Below are positions 15,756-25,531 of a stretch of DNA of 41,970 nt, piece after piece. Position numbers and translations under genes: made by a program. The notes under the pieces were generated by a model. It did not search any database and was not told the origin of the DNA. It worked only from the letters and a program-made list of their open reading frames with translations. The DNA is taken from contig NZ_KB904686.1 of the NCBI RefSeq assembly GCF_000380165.1, forward strand, positions 1 through 41,970, read 5' to 3'. This DNA is from Wenjunlia vitaminophila DSM 41686 (lineage in GTDB: Bacteria > Actinomycetota > Actinomycetes > Streptomycetales > Streptomycetaceae). The first letter of the stretch is position 1; each line of letters begins with the position of its first letter.

Positions 15756-18704
15756 CTAGAGCGTCACCGCGCCACGCTCATCGTCGTCGAGCAGCGCCCG
15801 TAGCTGGGCGACCTCCGGGGCGGCGACCCTGTCGTAGAGCGCGTACGCCTCCTGCCAGCAGCCACGGGCGCGGTCCGCCTGCCCGATCCTGGTCAGGGCG
15901 TGGCCCAGCGAGGTGAGGACCTGCGCGCGACGCCATTCTCCACCGATGTCCCGCAGCAGGGACAGGGCCTGTTCGGCGTGGGCCGCCGCGTCCGCCGGAC
16001 GCCCCGCGGTGAGCAGCACCTCGGCGATCCGGAAGACGGTCATCCCTTCCCACAGGCGCTGCCGGGCCCCCCGGTGGATCTCCAGCGCCTCGGTGAGCCT
16101 GGCCAGCGCCTCCTGGTGCCGGCCGGCCCGGGTCAGCGCCATGCCCAGGGCGTACAGCCCGTTGCCCAGGCGCAGGGTGGCGCCGCCGATGTCCCGGTGC
16201 AGCCCCAGCGCCTGCTCCGCCGCGGCCACCGCGCTGGTGGCCTGGCCCAGACTGAGCCGCACCCGCGACAGGTTGCTCAGCACGCTGGCCTCGCCGAGCC
16301 GGTTCCCGTCGGTGCGGAAGGCGTTGAGGGCCAGGGTGAAGCACTCGTGGGCGTCCTCGAAGCGGTTCTGGTACAGCGCGGTGATGCCCAGGAGGTTCGG
16401 CGCGTAACAGGCCATCAGCTGGTCGCGGGCGGTGATGCCGAGCATGTGCGCGCGCCGGGCCTCCTCGTTGGCCTCGTCGAAGCGGCCGGACATGCAGTGG
16501 GACTGGCCCAGCAGGGCCCGCGCCCGCGCCTCGCAGCGGGCGTCCCCCACCTGGTGCGCGGCCTCGATCACGGCCCTGGTCGCCAACTCGTAGGAACGGG
16601 CGAAGGCGCCGGACTCCATCAGGTCCTGGACGACGAGCAGCAGATCGACCGCGGGACGCAGCAACCGGCTGTCGGTCGCGGTGTGCGAGACGGTGGCCAG
16701 CAGGCACGGCGCCTCGGTGAACAGCCAGTCCAGGGCGGCCTCGTCGTGGTCGAAGGCGATCCCGGGGTGGTGGGTCGGGGTGAGGTGGTCGAGCAGGCGG
16801 TCGCCCGGGTTCTCCCGGTGGTAGGTGTGGGCCGCGGTGGCGAGGTAGAAGTCCAGCAGCCGGGCCAGCGCGTCCTGCCGCTCCACCGGGGACTGGTCCT
16901 GTTCCGCGCGGGAACGGGCGTACAACCGCAGCAGGTCGTGGTAGCGGTAGCGGCCAGGAGCCGCGGACTCCAGCAGGCTGGTGTCGACCAGGGACTCCAG
17001 GATCTCCTCGACGGTGTAGGGGTCCAGGTCGAGCAGGGCCGCCGCGGCGGCCAACGAGATGTCCGGGCCCTCGGAGAGCGCCAACAGCCGGAAGGCCCGT
17101 GCCTGGTCCGCCTCGAGCTGGCCGTAGCCGAGTTCGAAGGTGGCGGTGACGGCGAGCTCCCCGGCGCGCAGCTCGTCGAGCCGGCGACGCTCGTCCGCCA
17201 GCTTGGAGGCCAGCAGCGCGACCGTCCAGGTGCGGCGGTTGGCCAGGCGGGAAGCGGCGATCCGGATGGCCAGCGGCAGGAAGCCACAGGCGGCGACGAC
17301 GTCGAGGGCGGCCCGTTGCTCCCCGCCGACCCGGTCGGCTCCGACGATCCGCGTGAACAGGGCCAGCGCCTCGTCGGGACTCATCACGTCCAGGTCGACC
17401 AGGTGCGCGCCGGCGAGGTCGATCATCCTGCTGCGCGAGGTGATCAGGACGGCGCACCCGGGAGAACCGGGAAGCAGCCGACGGACCTGGGCGCTGTCCC
17501 GGGCGTCGTCCAGCAGGGCCAGGACCCGCCGCCCGGCGAGCAGCGACCGGTAGAGCCCCGCGCGCTCCTCCAGGCCCTCCGGGATCGCCGAGTCGGGCGT
17601 GCCGAGCGCGCGCAGGAACGCGCCGAGCACCACCTCCGGCTCGGCCGGGCTGGGCCCGGCGCCCATCAGGTCCACGTACAACTGGCCGTCCGGGAAGTGC
17701 TCGCGGGCCGCGTGCGCCACGTGCACCGCCAGCGTCGTCTTGCCCACGCCGCCGATCCCGGCCACCGCGGACACCGCCATCACCCTGCCGCCCTCGGCGC
17801 TGGCGAGCTGATCGCTCAGCTCCTTGACGAACGCCGTCCGACCGGTGAAGTCGGACACCGGCGCGGGGAGCTGCGCCGGCCTCGGGGCGGGACGCTCCCG
17901 GTCGTCGGCCGCGGACGTGACGGCCACCAGGGGAGGCGGGGAGGGGATCAGGGCCGGGTCGGCCTCGAGCACCCGCTGGTGCAGTTCGGTCAGTTCGGGG
18001 CCCGGATCCACCCCGAGCTCGTCGCCGAGCAACCGGCGGGTGTCCGCGAACACGCCCAGCGCCTCGGCCTGACGCCCGCCCCGGTACAGCGCGAGCATCA
18101 GCAGCGCCCGCAGGCGCTCCCGCACCGGGTACTCCGCGGACAGCGCGGTCAGCTCGGACACCGCCTCGGCGTGGCCGCCGAGCTCCAGGTCCAGCTCCAG
18201 CCGCCACTCGAGCAGGGTGAGGCGCCACTCGCTCAGCCGGTTGCGCTGGCTCTCGGCGTACGGCCCGGGGACACCCGCCAGGGGCTCCCCGGCGAACGCG
18301 TCCAGGGCCTCGCGCAGCAACTCCCTGGCGCGGGCCGGCTCCCCGGAGGCCCGGAGCTTCTCCGCCTCGGCCGCGAGCCGTTCGCACACCGCCAGGTCCA
18401 GGGCTCCGGAGTCCATCTGCATCGCGTAGCCACCGGCGACCGATGCCAGGGCGTTGGCGCCGAGCACCTTGCGCAGCCGGAAGGCGTACGTCCGCAACGT
18501 GGCGAGGGCGGAGTTGGGCGGTTCGTCGCCCCAGACCGCGTCCACCAGCTCGCCCGAGGTGATCGTCCGGCCGCCCCGCAACAGCAGTGCCCCAAGGACC
18601 GCGAGTTGTTGCGGCGCCCCGAGATTCAACGGGACCTCGCCGCGCCACGCCCGTACCGGCCCCAGCACCGCGAAACGCAGGTTCAGTGATCCTTCGCGTC
18701 CCAT
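15756..18704 (-). CDS. afsR: AfsR SARP-family global regulator
   Basis: 982 residues, almost the size of S. coelicolor AfsR (993). Domains in order: OmpR-like winged helix (about 8-95, SGELVDAVWGDEPPNSALATLRTY), bacterial transcriptional activation domain (about 100-250), NB-ARC ATPase with P-loop GIGGVGKTT (316-324) and Walker B RVLALLDD, then a TPR array (about 640-960). AfsR is phosphorylated by AfsK and other kinases, binds the afsS promoter and recruits RNA polymerase; its ATPase is needed for activation. ATG 18704 has GAGG nine bases upstream. It is followed by afsS on the same strand, 252 bases on, while afsK is about 5 kb away. Confidence 0.95.
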   Translation of the reverse strand: MGREGSLNLRFAVLGPVRAWRGEVPLNLGAPQQLAVLGALLLRGGRTITSGELVDAVWGDEPPNSALATLRTYAFRLRKVLGANALASVAGGYAMQMDSGALDLAVCERLAAEAEKLRASGEPARARELLREALDAFAGEPLAGVPGPYAESQRNRLSEWRLTLLEWRLELDLELGGHAEAVSELTALSAEYPVRERLRALLMLALYRGGRQAEALGVFADTRRLLGDELGVDPGPELTELHQRVLEADPALIPSPPPLVAVTSAADDRERPAPRPAQLPAPVSDFTGRTAFVKELSDQLASAEGGRVMAVSAVAGIGGVGKTTLAVHVAHAAREHFPDGQLYVDLMGAGPSPAEPEVVLGAFLRALGTPDSAIPEGLEERAGLYRSLLAGRRVLALLDDARDSAQVRRLLPGSPGCAVLITSRSRMIDLAGAHLVDLDVMSPDEALALFTRIVGADRVGGEQRAALDVVAACGFLPLAIRIAASRLANRRTWTVALLASKLADERRRLDELRAGELAVTATFELGYGQLEADQARAFRLLALSEGPDISLAAAAALLDLDPYTVEEILESLVDTSLLESAAPGRYRYHDLLRLYARSRAEQDQSPVERQDALARLLDFYLATAAHTYHRENPGDRLLDHLTPTHHPGIAFDHDEAALDWLFTEAPCLLATVSHTATDSRLLRPAVDLLLVVQDLMESGAFARSYELATRAVIEAAHQVGDARCEARARALLGQSHCMSGRFDEANEEARRAHMLGITARDQLMACYAPNLLGITALYQNRFEDAHECFTLALNAFRTDGNRLGEASVLSNLSRVRLSLGQATSAVAAAEQALGLHRDIGGATLRLGNGLYALGMALTRAGRHQEALARLTEALEIHRGARQRLWEGMTVFRIAEVLLTAGRPADAAAHAEQALSLLRDIGGEWRRAQVLTSLGHALTRIGQADRARGCWQEAYALYDRVAAPEVAQLRALLDDDERGAVTL

Positions 18705-18784
18705 CGCAGTCCTCGGAATGCGTCGTCCATCAATCGTCCATCGAGAGCTGGGACCGTGTCATCCCAGCGGGGCTCCCGCACCGT

Positions 18785-18842
18785 CCACGCTCCCCGCACC
18801 CACGCTCCCCGCACCCACGCTCTCCGCGCCCACGCTCCGCAC
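18785..18842. repeat. Tandem 15-bp repeat upstream of afsR
   Basis: CCACGCTCCCCGCAC occurs at 18785-18799 and 18800-18814 exactly, at 18815-18829 with two changes, and partly at 18830-18842. It lies 81-138 bases upstream of the afsR start in a 402-base gene-free interval (18705-19106), in which I see no other gene. It may bind a regulator or be simple slippage. Confidence 0.7.
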
Positions 18843-19106
18843 GCCTGCCTCCCACGACCGTCCGCCCACCACCGCGCCCGGCACCGCCGCCGGAACCCGC
18901 CTGACTGACACACGCGCTCACGGCGCCCCGCCCGGTACCTCGGGGGCAGGGCCCCCGCCGACCAGTGCACGTGTCACAAACCCACCCTGTCAACGCGATT
19001 GAGCTGGATCTGAGCGTACGCCTGTGAACCGCCCGGCGCCTCACCCCGCAGGCAATCCCACCGCCCTCATGACCAGCCTGATTACGGAAGAGTTGTCTGA
19101 AAAGTC

Positions 19107-19808
19107 ATGCAGCCGATCACTGCGTTTCCTCCGCCTGCCTTTCACCCGAGCGGCACCCTCGGCGTCATGCTCCGCCGCCAGGTGGCCGCACAGCCGGACG
19201 CCCGGCCCTACCCGAACAGCGCCATGACCTACGCGGGGTTGCTGGTGCGGGCCCAGGCCGTGGCCACCCGACTCGGCGCGGCCACGCCACCGGGCAGCCG
19301 CGTCATGCTGGCCCACCCCCCGGGCGACGACCAGGCCGCGGCCTTCTACGGGGCCGCCCTGGCCGGAATGGTGGCGGTCCCGGTGCCGGGACTCGGCGGA
19401 ACGGAACCGCTGCCCCTCGTGGAACGGGCCGTGGCGGTCTGCGCGCCCCAGGTGCTGCTGACCACGCCGTCCTGGTCGTACCAGATCGGTGACCTGGGAC
19501 GGGTCAGGGTGATGGTGACCGACGGGACCCACGTGGACGGCGAACCGGTGGGGCGCCTCACCGAGGAGTGGCGGCCCGTCGGGGTGCTGCCGACCTCGGG
19601 GGCCTACCTGCGCTACGTGGAACAGGAGGCTCGGGAGGCGGAGTTCACCCACACCGACGTGCTGACGACCCTGCTCCTGCTGTCCAGGACGGCCCGACTC
19701 GGTCTGGACGAGCGGCACCTGGGATGGCTGGCCTCGGTCCACGGCCTCGAGCTTGGCTGGCGGGTCCTGCTTCCGGTGTTCCGGGGGCTCCACCACCCCG
19801 TCGGTTGA
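19107..19808 (+). CDS. FAAL/acyl-CoA synthetase-like protein, N-terminal part only, ATP loop lost
   Basis: 233 residues against 550-600 for a normal adenylating enzyme. The start follows the N-terminal half of fatty acyl-AMP ligases: MTYAGLLVRAQAVATRL, GSRVMLAHPPGDDQAAAFYGAALAG (usually PGLD..AFFGCLYAG), AVPVPGLGG. Where the family has the phosphate loop SSGSTG-x-PKGV, this protein reads YLRYVEQEAREAEFTH, and the later LP-x-xHDMGLI motif has become WLASVHGLELGW. It ends soon after. Catalysis seems impossible; it may be a pseudoenzyme or a relic whose frame has stayed open. The gene sits divergent from afsR. ATG 19107 has only a weak ribosome site. Confidence 0.7.
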   Translation: MQPITAFPPPAFHPSGTLGVMLRRQVAAQPDARPYPNSAMTYAGLLVRAQAVATRLGAATPPGSRVMLAHPPGDDQAAAFYGAALAGMVAVPVPGLGGTEPLPLVERAVAVCAPQVLLTTPSWSYQIGDLGRVRVMVTDGTHVDGEPVGRLTEEWRPVGVLPTSGAYLRYVEQEAREAEFTHTDVLTTLLLLSRTARLGLDERHLGWLASVHGLELGWRVLLPVFRGLHHPVG

Positions 19809-19862
19809 CGCGGGCGCCGTGCCGGGCGGCCCCGGGGCTGGGCCGGGTGATGTGACAGGGGC

Positions 19863-19891
19863 GGGGCGGTGGCTGGGTGGGCCACCGCCCC
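19863..19891. terminator. Bidirectional GC hairpin
   Basis: GGGGCGGTGG (19863-19872) pairs perfectly with CCACCGCCCC (19882-19891) around a nine-base loop, between the convergent FAAL-like and metallohydrolase genes. Confidence 0.75.
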
Positions 19892-19905
19892 GGCGACGTC
19901 CGGCG

Positions 19906-21459
19906 TCACTGACCGCCCAGGAAGATCGGGTTGGTCATGGCGACCATGGCGCCCGGAAGCCCGGACGCGCCACCGTCCCCGGCCGGTCGGCGGACCTCGG
20001 CGCGGACGTAGGCGGCCCTGGAGGACGAGGTGCGCCAGAGCACCGTCGCCGGCTGTGCGGCGGGCAGCGGGGTGAGCAGTGCCTGGCCCTCGTCGGTCAC
20101 CAGCCGGGCCAGTGCCCCGGGGGCGCCGCTGACCTCCAGGCGGACGGCGACCTCGTCGTCGGCGCGGGTCGGCAGGCGTTCGCCGATGCCGGCGTGCAGG
20201 CCCCGTCCCCCGGTCGCGGAGAAGGACAGCTCCACCTCCGCGGACTCGGCGATCCAGCACCGTCCGGCCCTGATACCGGCCAGCAGCGCGTGCCGCTCGA
20301 GGTCGTCGGCGAGGACCACGGTCTGCGGCAGGCCCACCACGTCGGGTTCGCGGTGGGCGTCGCTGTTGCCCACCGCGGGGGTCCAACGGCGGCCGGGCCC
20401 GGGGTCCCGGGTCAGCAGCGCGTCCCACTCGGCGACCGCCATCTCGTCGTCCGCGCCCCACGGCCCGTTCCACACCTCGATCGCGTCGGCCTCCTGGTGG
20501 CCGAACTTCCACGCGCAACCGAGGTACGGGCAGTACGGGTGCGCGGGCACCACCAGTCCGCCGGCGCGGTGGATCCGCCGGGTCACGCCGCGGAACGCGT
20601 CGTCGCGGGCGCGGTACCGCCAGTCCACCCAGGTCCCGGGGGCGGTGCCGTACGCCAGGCAGTGGCCGTTGCGGGTGGTGATCTCCTCGCCGGCGAGGAC
20701 CAGCAGGTCGGGCCCGGCGTGGTCACCGAGGAACGGGTGCGCGGTGTGGGTGTTGTGCTCGGTGGAGACGACGAAGTCGAGCCGCGCGGCGCGGGCCGCG
20801 GCGGCGAGCTCACCGAGGGTGCGGGCCCCGTCGGAGTGCACGGAGTGCAGGTGACCGTCGCCCCGGTACCAGGAGCGACCCCGGCCGACGGCCCGTTCCG
20901 GGGGGTAGCGGGGTGCGGGGGGCCGTCCCGGCGGGCCGAACCCCAGGGTGATCGCCACGTGGAAGCGCAGGCCCTGCGGTGCCACCGAGTACGGGCCGAG
21001 CACCACGTGCCAGGTTCCCGCCCCGATCGGGCCCGGCAGGTAGCCCGGGGTCGCCTGGGTACCGCCGATGCCGAACGTGCTGCGGGCCCCTCCGGACCAG
21101 CCGCGGAACCCGTCGCCGCCGAGCGTGGTGCCGCGCTGGTCGAAGATCCCGATGTCGCAGGCGTTGCCCGGGACGCCGGGGGGGACCTCGGGACGGTCGT
21201 AGGAGTACGAGACGCGGAGCTGCCGCACCCCGGGTGGCACCCGGACCGGCAGGTGGACCCAGTCGGCCACGCCGTGGGGCAGGTGCCCGGTGGTCTCGCG
21301 GGTCTCCTGCCCGCCGCCGGAGCCGTCGGCCCCGGCGAAGTCGACGGGGGACAGGGTGAGCACCGCTGCCACACCACCCACCACGGACGAACGCAGCAGG
21401 TCACGGCGGCCCACCGGCGTGGCCGGGTCGGTGCCGGGTGCGGGGTCCGCCGTGCTCAT
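19906..21459 (-). CDS. Tat-exported CehA/McbA-type PHP metallohydrolase
   Basis: 517 residues. A twin-Arg signal (GRRDLLRSSVVGGVAAVLTL, residues 18-37) points to export in folded form. A beta-rich domain follows, then the PHP catalytic core: GDGHLHSVHSDG, STEHNTHTAHP, AGEEITTRNGHC, VPAHPYC and GNSDAHREPD, the His/Asp/Glu ligands of a polynuclear metal centre. PHP enzymes of the CehA/McbA group hydrolyse phosphoesters or carbamates; the natural substrate here is not evident. ATG 21459 has GGGAGGCCCG directly upstream. An N-terminal beta-sandwich before PHP is usual in this subgroup. It is divergent from the LLM oxidoreductase. Confidence 0.88.
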   Translation of the reverse strand: MSTADPAPGTDPATPVGRRDLLRSSVVGGVAAVLTLSPVDFAGADGSGGGQETRETTGHLPHGVADWVHLPVRVPPGVRQLRVSYSYDRPEVPPGVPGNACDIGIFDQRGTTLGGDGFRGWSGGARSTFGIGGTQATPGYLPGPIGAGTWHVVLGPYSVAPQGLRFHVAITLGFGPPGRPPAPRYPPERAVGRGRSWYRGDGHLHSVHSDGARTLGELAAAARAARLDFVVSTEHNTHTAHPFLGDHAGPDLLVLAGEEITTRNGHCLAYGTAPGTWVDWRYRARDDAFRGVTRRIHRAGGLVVPAHPYCPYLGCAWKFGHQEADAIEVWNGPWGADDEMAVAEWDALLTRDPGPGRRWTPAVGNSDAHREPDVVGLPQTVVLADDLERHALLAGIRAGRCWIAESAEVELSFSATGGRGLHAGIGERLPTRADDEVAVRLEVSGAPGALARLVTDEGQALLTPLPAAQPATVLWRTSSSRAAYVRAEVRRPAGDGGASGLPGAMVAMTNPIFLGGQ

Positions 21460-21603
21460 CGGGCCTCCCGAAGTCGGCTGGGCGGAATCTCGTTGTACCC
21501 GCTGCCCCGACCTCAGGCAATGAGCCCGGCCCCTCGGGTGCGGCCGAGTGGCCGAGCTCGTCAGCGCTCCGACGGCCGAACCCTCGACGGCGCCGGTTTC
21601 GCA

Positions 21604-21650
21604 TTGAAGAAGTGGACACGCCTGGAGAGGCTTGTGTCCAGTGTCTTCAA
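21604..21650 (+). promoter_or_regulatory. Two-part inverted repeat upstream of the F420 oxidoreductase
   Basis: TTGAAGA (21604-21610) and TGGACAC (21613-21619) pair with GTGTCCA (21634-21640) and TCTTCAA (21644-21650), a 14-base-pair stem broken by a small internal loop. The interval 21460-21762 is otherwise gene-free and contains a distinctly AT-rich patch. It may be a leader hairpin or an operator for the LLM gene 112 bases downstream. Confidence 0.45.
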
Positions 21651-21762
21651 GAAATTGATGAAGGGTCGGTTCGCGGACCAAAGCCGACACACATGTCCCA
21701 CATCCGGTGGGAAACCGGTATGAAGGAGGAACACCCGGTAGGGGACCGACGAGGAGGCCGAG

Positions 21763-22587
21763 GTGCGGATCGGAGCGTCCATCTTCCTGACCGACGAGAG
21801 CATCAGACCCACCCGGCTCGCCCGGGAGCTGGAACAGCGCGGCTTCCACGCGCTGTACGTCCCGGAACACACCCACATCCCGGTCAGCCGCGAGACTCCC
21901 TGGCCCGGAGGGGCGGAGCTGCCCCGCGAGTACGGCCGCACCCTCGACCCGTTCGCCGCGCTGGCCGCTGCCGCCGCGGTCACCGAACGACTCCACCTGG
22001 GCACCGGGATCACCCTGGTGGCGCAGCACGACCCGATCACGCTCGCCAAGCAGGTCGCCACCCTCGACCTGCTCAGCGGGGGCCGGTTCACCCTGGGCGT
22101 GGGCTTCGGGTGGAACCGGGAGGAGGCGGACGACCACGGGGTGGACTGGGCCGCGCGGCGGGACGTGGTGCGGGAGAAGGTGGCCCTGATGCGCGCCCTG
22201 TGGGCACCGGAGCCGACCGGTTACCAGGGCGTCCACGTGAGTGTCGCGCCCAGCGTGGCCCACCCCAAGCCCAGTCCGCCGCCGCGGGTCCTGCTGGGCG
22301 GTGGCGCGGGACCGGTCCTGTTCGCACACGTCGCCGAGTACGCCGACGGGTGGATGCCGGTGGGTGGCGGCGGGCTCGCCGAGGCCCTGCCGCGCCTGCG
22401 CCGGGTCTGGCAGGAGGCCGGCAGGGACCCGGAGGCGCTCCAGGTGCTCCCCGTGTCGGTGCAGCCGAGCGCAGGCAAGCTGGCCCGCCTGCGCGACCTC
22501 GGGGTGGCCGAGATCACGGCCCAGTTGCCCAGCGCGGGCACCGACGAGGTCCTGCGCACCCTAGACGCCTACGCCCAGTTCCTCTGA
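21763..22587 (+). CDS. LLM-class F420-dependent oxidoreductase
   Basis: 274 residues with the luciferase-like TIM barrel: MRIGASIFLTDESIRPTRLA, LYVPEHTHIPVSR, HLGTGITLVAQHDPITLAKQ, GGRFTLGVGFGWNREE and RVLLGGGAGPVL. This pattern (TGITLVAQHDPI, GVGFGWN) is typical of actinobacterial F420-dependent members. They transfer hydride between reduced F420 and an organic substrate, here unknown. The start GTG 21763 has GAGGAGG five to six bases upstream. It precedes fbiC by 196 bases in the same direction, so cofactor-using enzyme and cofactor synthesis are side by side. Confidence 0.9.
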   Translation: MRIGASIFLTDESIRPTRLARELEQRGFHALYVPEHTHIPVSRETPWPGGAELPREYGRTLDPFAALAAAAAVTERLHLGTGITLVAQHDPITLAKQVATLDLLSGGRFTLGVGFGWNREEADDHGVDWAARRDVVREKVALMRALWAPEPTGYQGVHVSVAPSVAHPKPSPPPRVLLGGGAGPVLFAHVAEYADGWMPVGGGGLAEALPRLRRVWQEAGRDPEALQVLPVSVQPSAGKLARLRDLGVAEITAQLPSAGTDEVLRTLDAYAQFL

Positions 22588-22783
22588 CGGGTGGTCGGCG
22601 GTGCGCCGGGGCGGGCCGGGCTCGGGCGCTCAGACCGCCCCGTCCGAGGGCGGCACCGGGCCGGCGGCGCCCGGCGGGCTGCCGCCGTGTCAGCGACGGA
22701 GCGGACGATCGTGAACGAACCCGCGCACTTATTCTCGAACGGCACCATCTGTCGAACAGTCGTCCAGCCGAGGGGTCTCATCC

Positions 22784-25423
22784 ATGACGAGTAGCAGCCC
22801 GCCGGCGCCCGACCGGCCCGCCGGTCCGACCGCGAACGCGATGCGCCGGGCGCTGCGCCGGGCCAGGGACGGGGTGGCCCTCGACATCACCGAGGCCACC
22901 GTTCTGCTCCAGGCGCGGGGCGACGACCTCGCCGAACTGTGCGCCGCCGCCGCCCGGGTCCGGGACGCCGGGCTGCGGGCGGCGGGGCGCCCGGGAGTGA
23001 TCACCTACTCCCGCAAGGTGTTCATCCCGCTGACCCGGCTCTGCCGGGACCGGTGCCACTACTGCACCTTCGCCACCGTTCCCGGGAAACTCCGCAGGGA
23101 CGGCCACGACAGCCCGTACCTGTCCCCCGACCAGGTGCTCCAGATCGCCCGGCAGGGAGCGGCCCTGGGCTGCAAGGAGGCGCTGTTCACGCTCGGCGAC
23201 CGGCCCGAGGACCGCTGGCCGCAGGCCCGCGCCTGGCTGGACGAGCAGGGCTACGACGACACCCTGGCGTACGTGCGGGCGATGGCCGTGCGGGTGCTGG
23301 AGGAGACCGGGCTGCTGCCGCACCTGAACCCGGGGGTGCTGAGCTGGTCCGACCTCCAGCGACTGAAGCCGGTCGCGCCGTCGATGGGCATGATGCTGGA
23401 AACCACCGCGACCCGGCTGTGGTCGGAGCCCGGCGGCCCGCACCACGGTTCGCCGGACAAGGAGCCGGCGGTGCGGCTGCGGGTGCTCCAGGACGCCGGT
23501 CGGTGCAACGTGCCGTTCACCACCGGGGTGCTGCTGGGCATCGGGGAGACCCCCACCGAGCGGGCCGAGTCGTTGTTCGCCATCCGCCGGGTGGCCCGCG
23601 AGTACCACGGCATCCAGGAGGTCATCGTCCAGAACTTCCGGGCCAAGCCGGACACGGCGATGCGCGCCGCCCCGGACGCCGACCTGACGGAGCTGGCCGC
23701 GGCCGTCGCCGTGGCCCGCCTGCTGCTGGGCCCCGGCGCCCACGTGCAGGCCCCGCCCAACCTCGTCGGCGACCAGCACGCGCTGATGATCCGGGCCGGG
23801 ATCGACGACTGGGGTGGTGTGTCCCCGCTGACCCCGGACCACGTCAACCCCGAACGCCCCTGGCCGCACCTGGACGACCTGGCCCGGATCACCGCGGACT
23901 CCGGGTTCGTCCTCGCCGAACGGCTCACGGTCTACCCCGAGTACGTCCGGCGCGGCGAGCCGTGGCTCGACCCCCGGATCGTGCCGCACGTGACCGCGCT
24001 CGCCGACCCGGACACCGGGCTGGCCGTGCCCGGCCGCGTCCCGACCCCACTGCCCTGGCAGGAACCCGACGAGTACGGTTCGTCCGGCCGCACCGACCTG
24101 CACGTCGCCATCGACACCGAGGGCCGCACGAAAGACCGCCGGGACGACTTCGACGAGGTCTACGGCGACTGGGACGCCCTGCGCGAACAGGTCGCGGCCG
24201 GGTCCCGGGCCCCGCTCGGGGCCGGCGTGGTGCCGCAGCGCCTGCCGGCCGACGTCCGCGCGGCGCTGGACACCGCCTCCACCGACCCGGCCGGGCTCGA
24301 CGACGACGAGGCCCTCACCCTGCTGCACCTCGACGGGCCCGCGCTCGACGCCCTGTGCCGGATCGCCGACGAGGTCCGCCGGGACGCCGTCGGGGACACC
24401 GTCACCTACTGCGTCACCAGGAACATCAACTTCACCAACGTCTGCTACACCGGCTGCCGGTTCTGCGCGTTCGCCCAGCGCCGCACCGACGCGGACGCCT
24501 ACACCCTGTCCGTGAACCAGGTCGCCGAGCGAGCCGCCCAGGCCTGGGAACTGGGCGCCACCGAGGTCTGCGTGCAGGGCGGAATCCACCCCGACCTGCC
24601 CGGCACCGCCTACTTCGACCTGGCCAGGGCGATCAAGGAGCGGGTCCCCGGCCTGCACCTGCACGCGTTCTCCCCGATGGAGGTGGCCAACGGGGCGGCC
24701 AGGACCGGGCTTTCCGTCCGCCAGTGGCTGAGCGAGGCCCGACAGGCCGGGGTGGACTCCATCCCCGGGACCGCGGCCGAGATCCTGGACGACGAGGTCA
24801 GGTGGGTGCTCACCAAGGGAAAGTTGCCCGCCGCCACCTGGATCGAAGTGATCAGCCAGGCGCACCGGCTGGGCATCAGGTCCTCGTCCACCATGATGTA
24901 CGGGCACGTGGACCAGCCCCGGCACTGGCTGGCCCACCTGCGGGTGCTGGCCCGGGTCCAGGACGCCGCCGTCGAGGCGGGGGCCGCCGGGTTCACCGAG
25001 TTCGTCACCCTGCCGTTCGTCCACACCAACGCCCCCGTCTACCTCGCCGGACTGGCCAGGCCCGGCCCGACCCGGCGGGAGAACCGCGTGGTGACCGCCA
25101 TGGCCCGGCTGCTGCTGCACGGCAGGATCCCCAACATCCAGACGAGCTGGGTCAAGCTCGGCACCGAGGGGGCAGCCGAGATGCTCCGCTGCGGCGCCAA
25201 CGACCTGGGCGGGACGCTCATGGAGGAGACCATCTCCCGGATGGCGGGCTCGGGTTACGGCTCCCACCGCTCGGTCAGCGAGCTCGAGGAGATCGCGGCG
25301 GCGGCGGGACGCCCGGCCCGGCAGCGCACCACGACCTACGGCGAGGTTCCGGCTGAGCGCAGGGCGGCCGCGCTGGCCTCGGACGGCAGGCTCCCCCCGC
25401 TGCTTCCGGTTCTGGAGAGCTAG
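22784..25423 (+). CDS. fbiC: FO synthase, fused CofG-CofH (coenzyme F420 biosynthesis)
   Basis: FbiC joins 5-amino-6-ribitylamino-uracil and tyrosine to make FO (7,8-didemethyl-8-hydroxy-5-deazariboflavin), the chromophore of F420. The 879 residues hold two radical SAM halves. CofG: Cys87-x3-Cys91-x2-Cys94 in CRDRCHYC; CofH: Cys554-x3-Cys558-x2-Cys561 in CYTGCRFC. Both [4Fe-4S] triads are complete, and the length matches the actinobacterial fused form. ATG 22784 has GAGGGG upstream; the first 15 residues are an unstructured Ser/Pro stretch. The LLM oxidoreductase just upstream is a likely user. Confidence 0.96.
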   Translation: MTSSSPPAPDRPAGPTANAMRRALRRARDGVALDITEATVLLQARGDDLAELCAAAARVRDAGLRAAGRPGVITYSRKVFIPLTRLCRDRCHYCTFATVPGKLRRDGHDSPYLSPDQVLQIARQGAALGCKEALFTLGDRPEDRWPQARAWLDEQGYDDTLAYVRAMAVRVLEETGLLPHLNPGVLSWSDLQRLKPVAPSMGMMLETTATRLWSEPGGPHHGSPDKEPAVRLRVLQDAGRCNVPFTTGVLLGIGETPTERAESLFAIRRVAREYHGIQEVIVQNFRAKPDTAMRAAPDADLTELAAAVAVARLLLGPGAHVQAPPNLVGDQHALMIRAGIDDWGGVSPLTPDHVNPERPWPHLDDLARITADSGFVLAERLTVYPEYVRRGEPWLDPRIVPHVTALADPDTGLAVPGRVPTPLPWQEPDEYGSSGRTDLHVAIDTEGRTKDRRDDFDEVYGDWDALREQVAAGSRAPLGAGVVPQRLPADVRAALDTASTDPAGLDDDEALTLLHLDGPALDALCRIADEVRRDAVGDTVTYCVTRNINFTNVCYTGCRFCAFAQRRTDADAYTLSVNQVAERAAQAWELGATEVCVQGGIHPDLPGTAYFDLARAIKERVPGLHLHAFSPMEVANGAARTGLSVRQWLSEARQAGVDSIPGTAAEILDDEVRWVLTKGKLPAATWIEVISQAHRLGIRSSSTMMYGHVDQPRHWLAHLRVLARVQDAAVEAGAAGFTEFVTLPFVHTNAPVYLAGLARPGPTRRENRVVTAMARLLLHGRIPNIQTSWVKLGTEGAAEMLRCGANDLGGTLMEETISRMAGSGYGSHRSVSELEEIAAAAGRPARQRTTTYGEVPAERRAAALASDGRLPPLLPVLES

Positions 25424-25531
25424 TGCACATCGCGGTGGGCAGCCCCGGCGAGGCCCTGGTGTTCGATTACCCTGCTACGGGTCGCCGGACCGCCGAGGCG
25501 AGCCACCGCGAAGGGGGAACGAGGGAACGCC

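Noticed and set aside
15900-18689. Open frame of 929 codons on the plus strand
   Set aside because: It is the mirror of afsR on the opposite strand, a common result of high-GC codon bias; its protein is repetitive Gly/Arg/Gln/Val and without domains.
22778-25267. Open frame of 829 codons on the minus strand
   Set aside because: It lies antisense to fbiC, has no recognisable domain and shows the typical composition of an antisense shadow.
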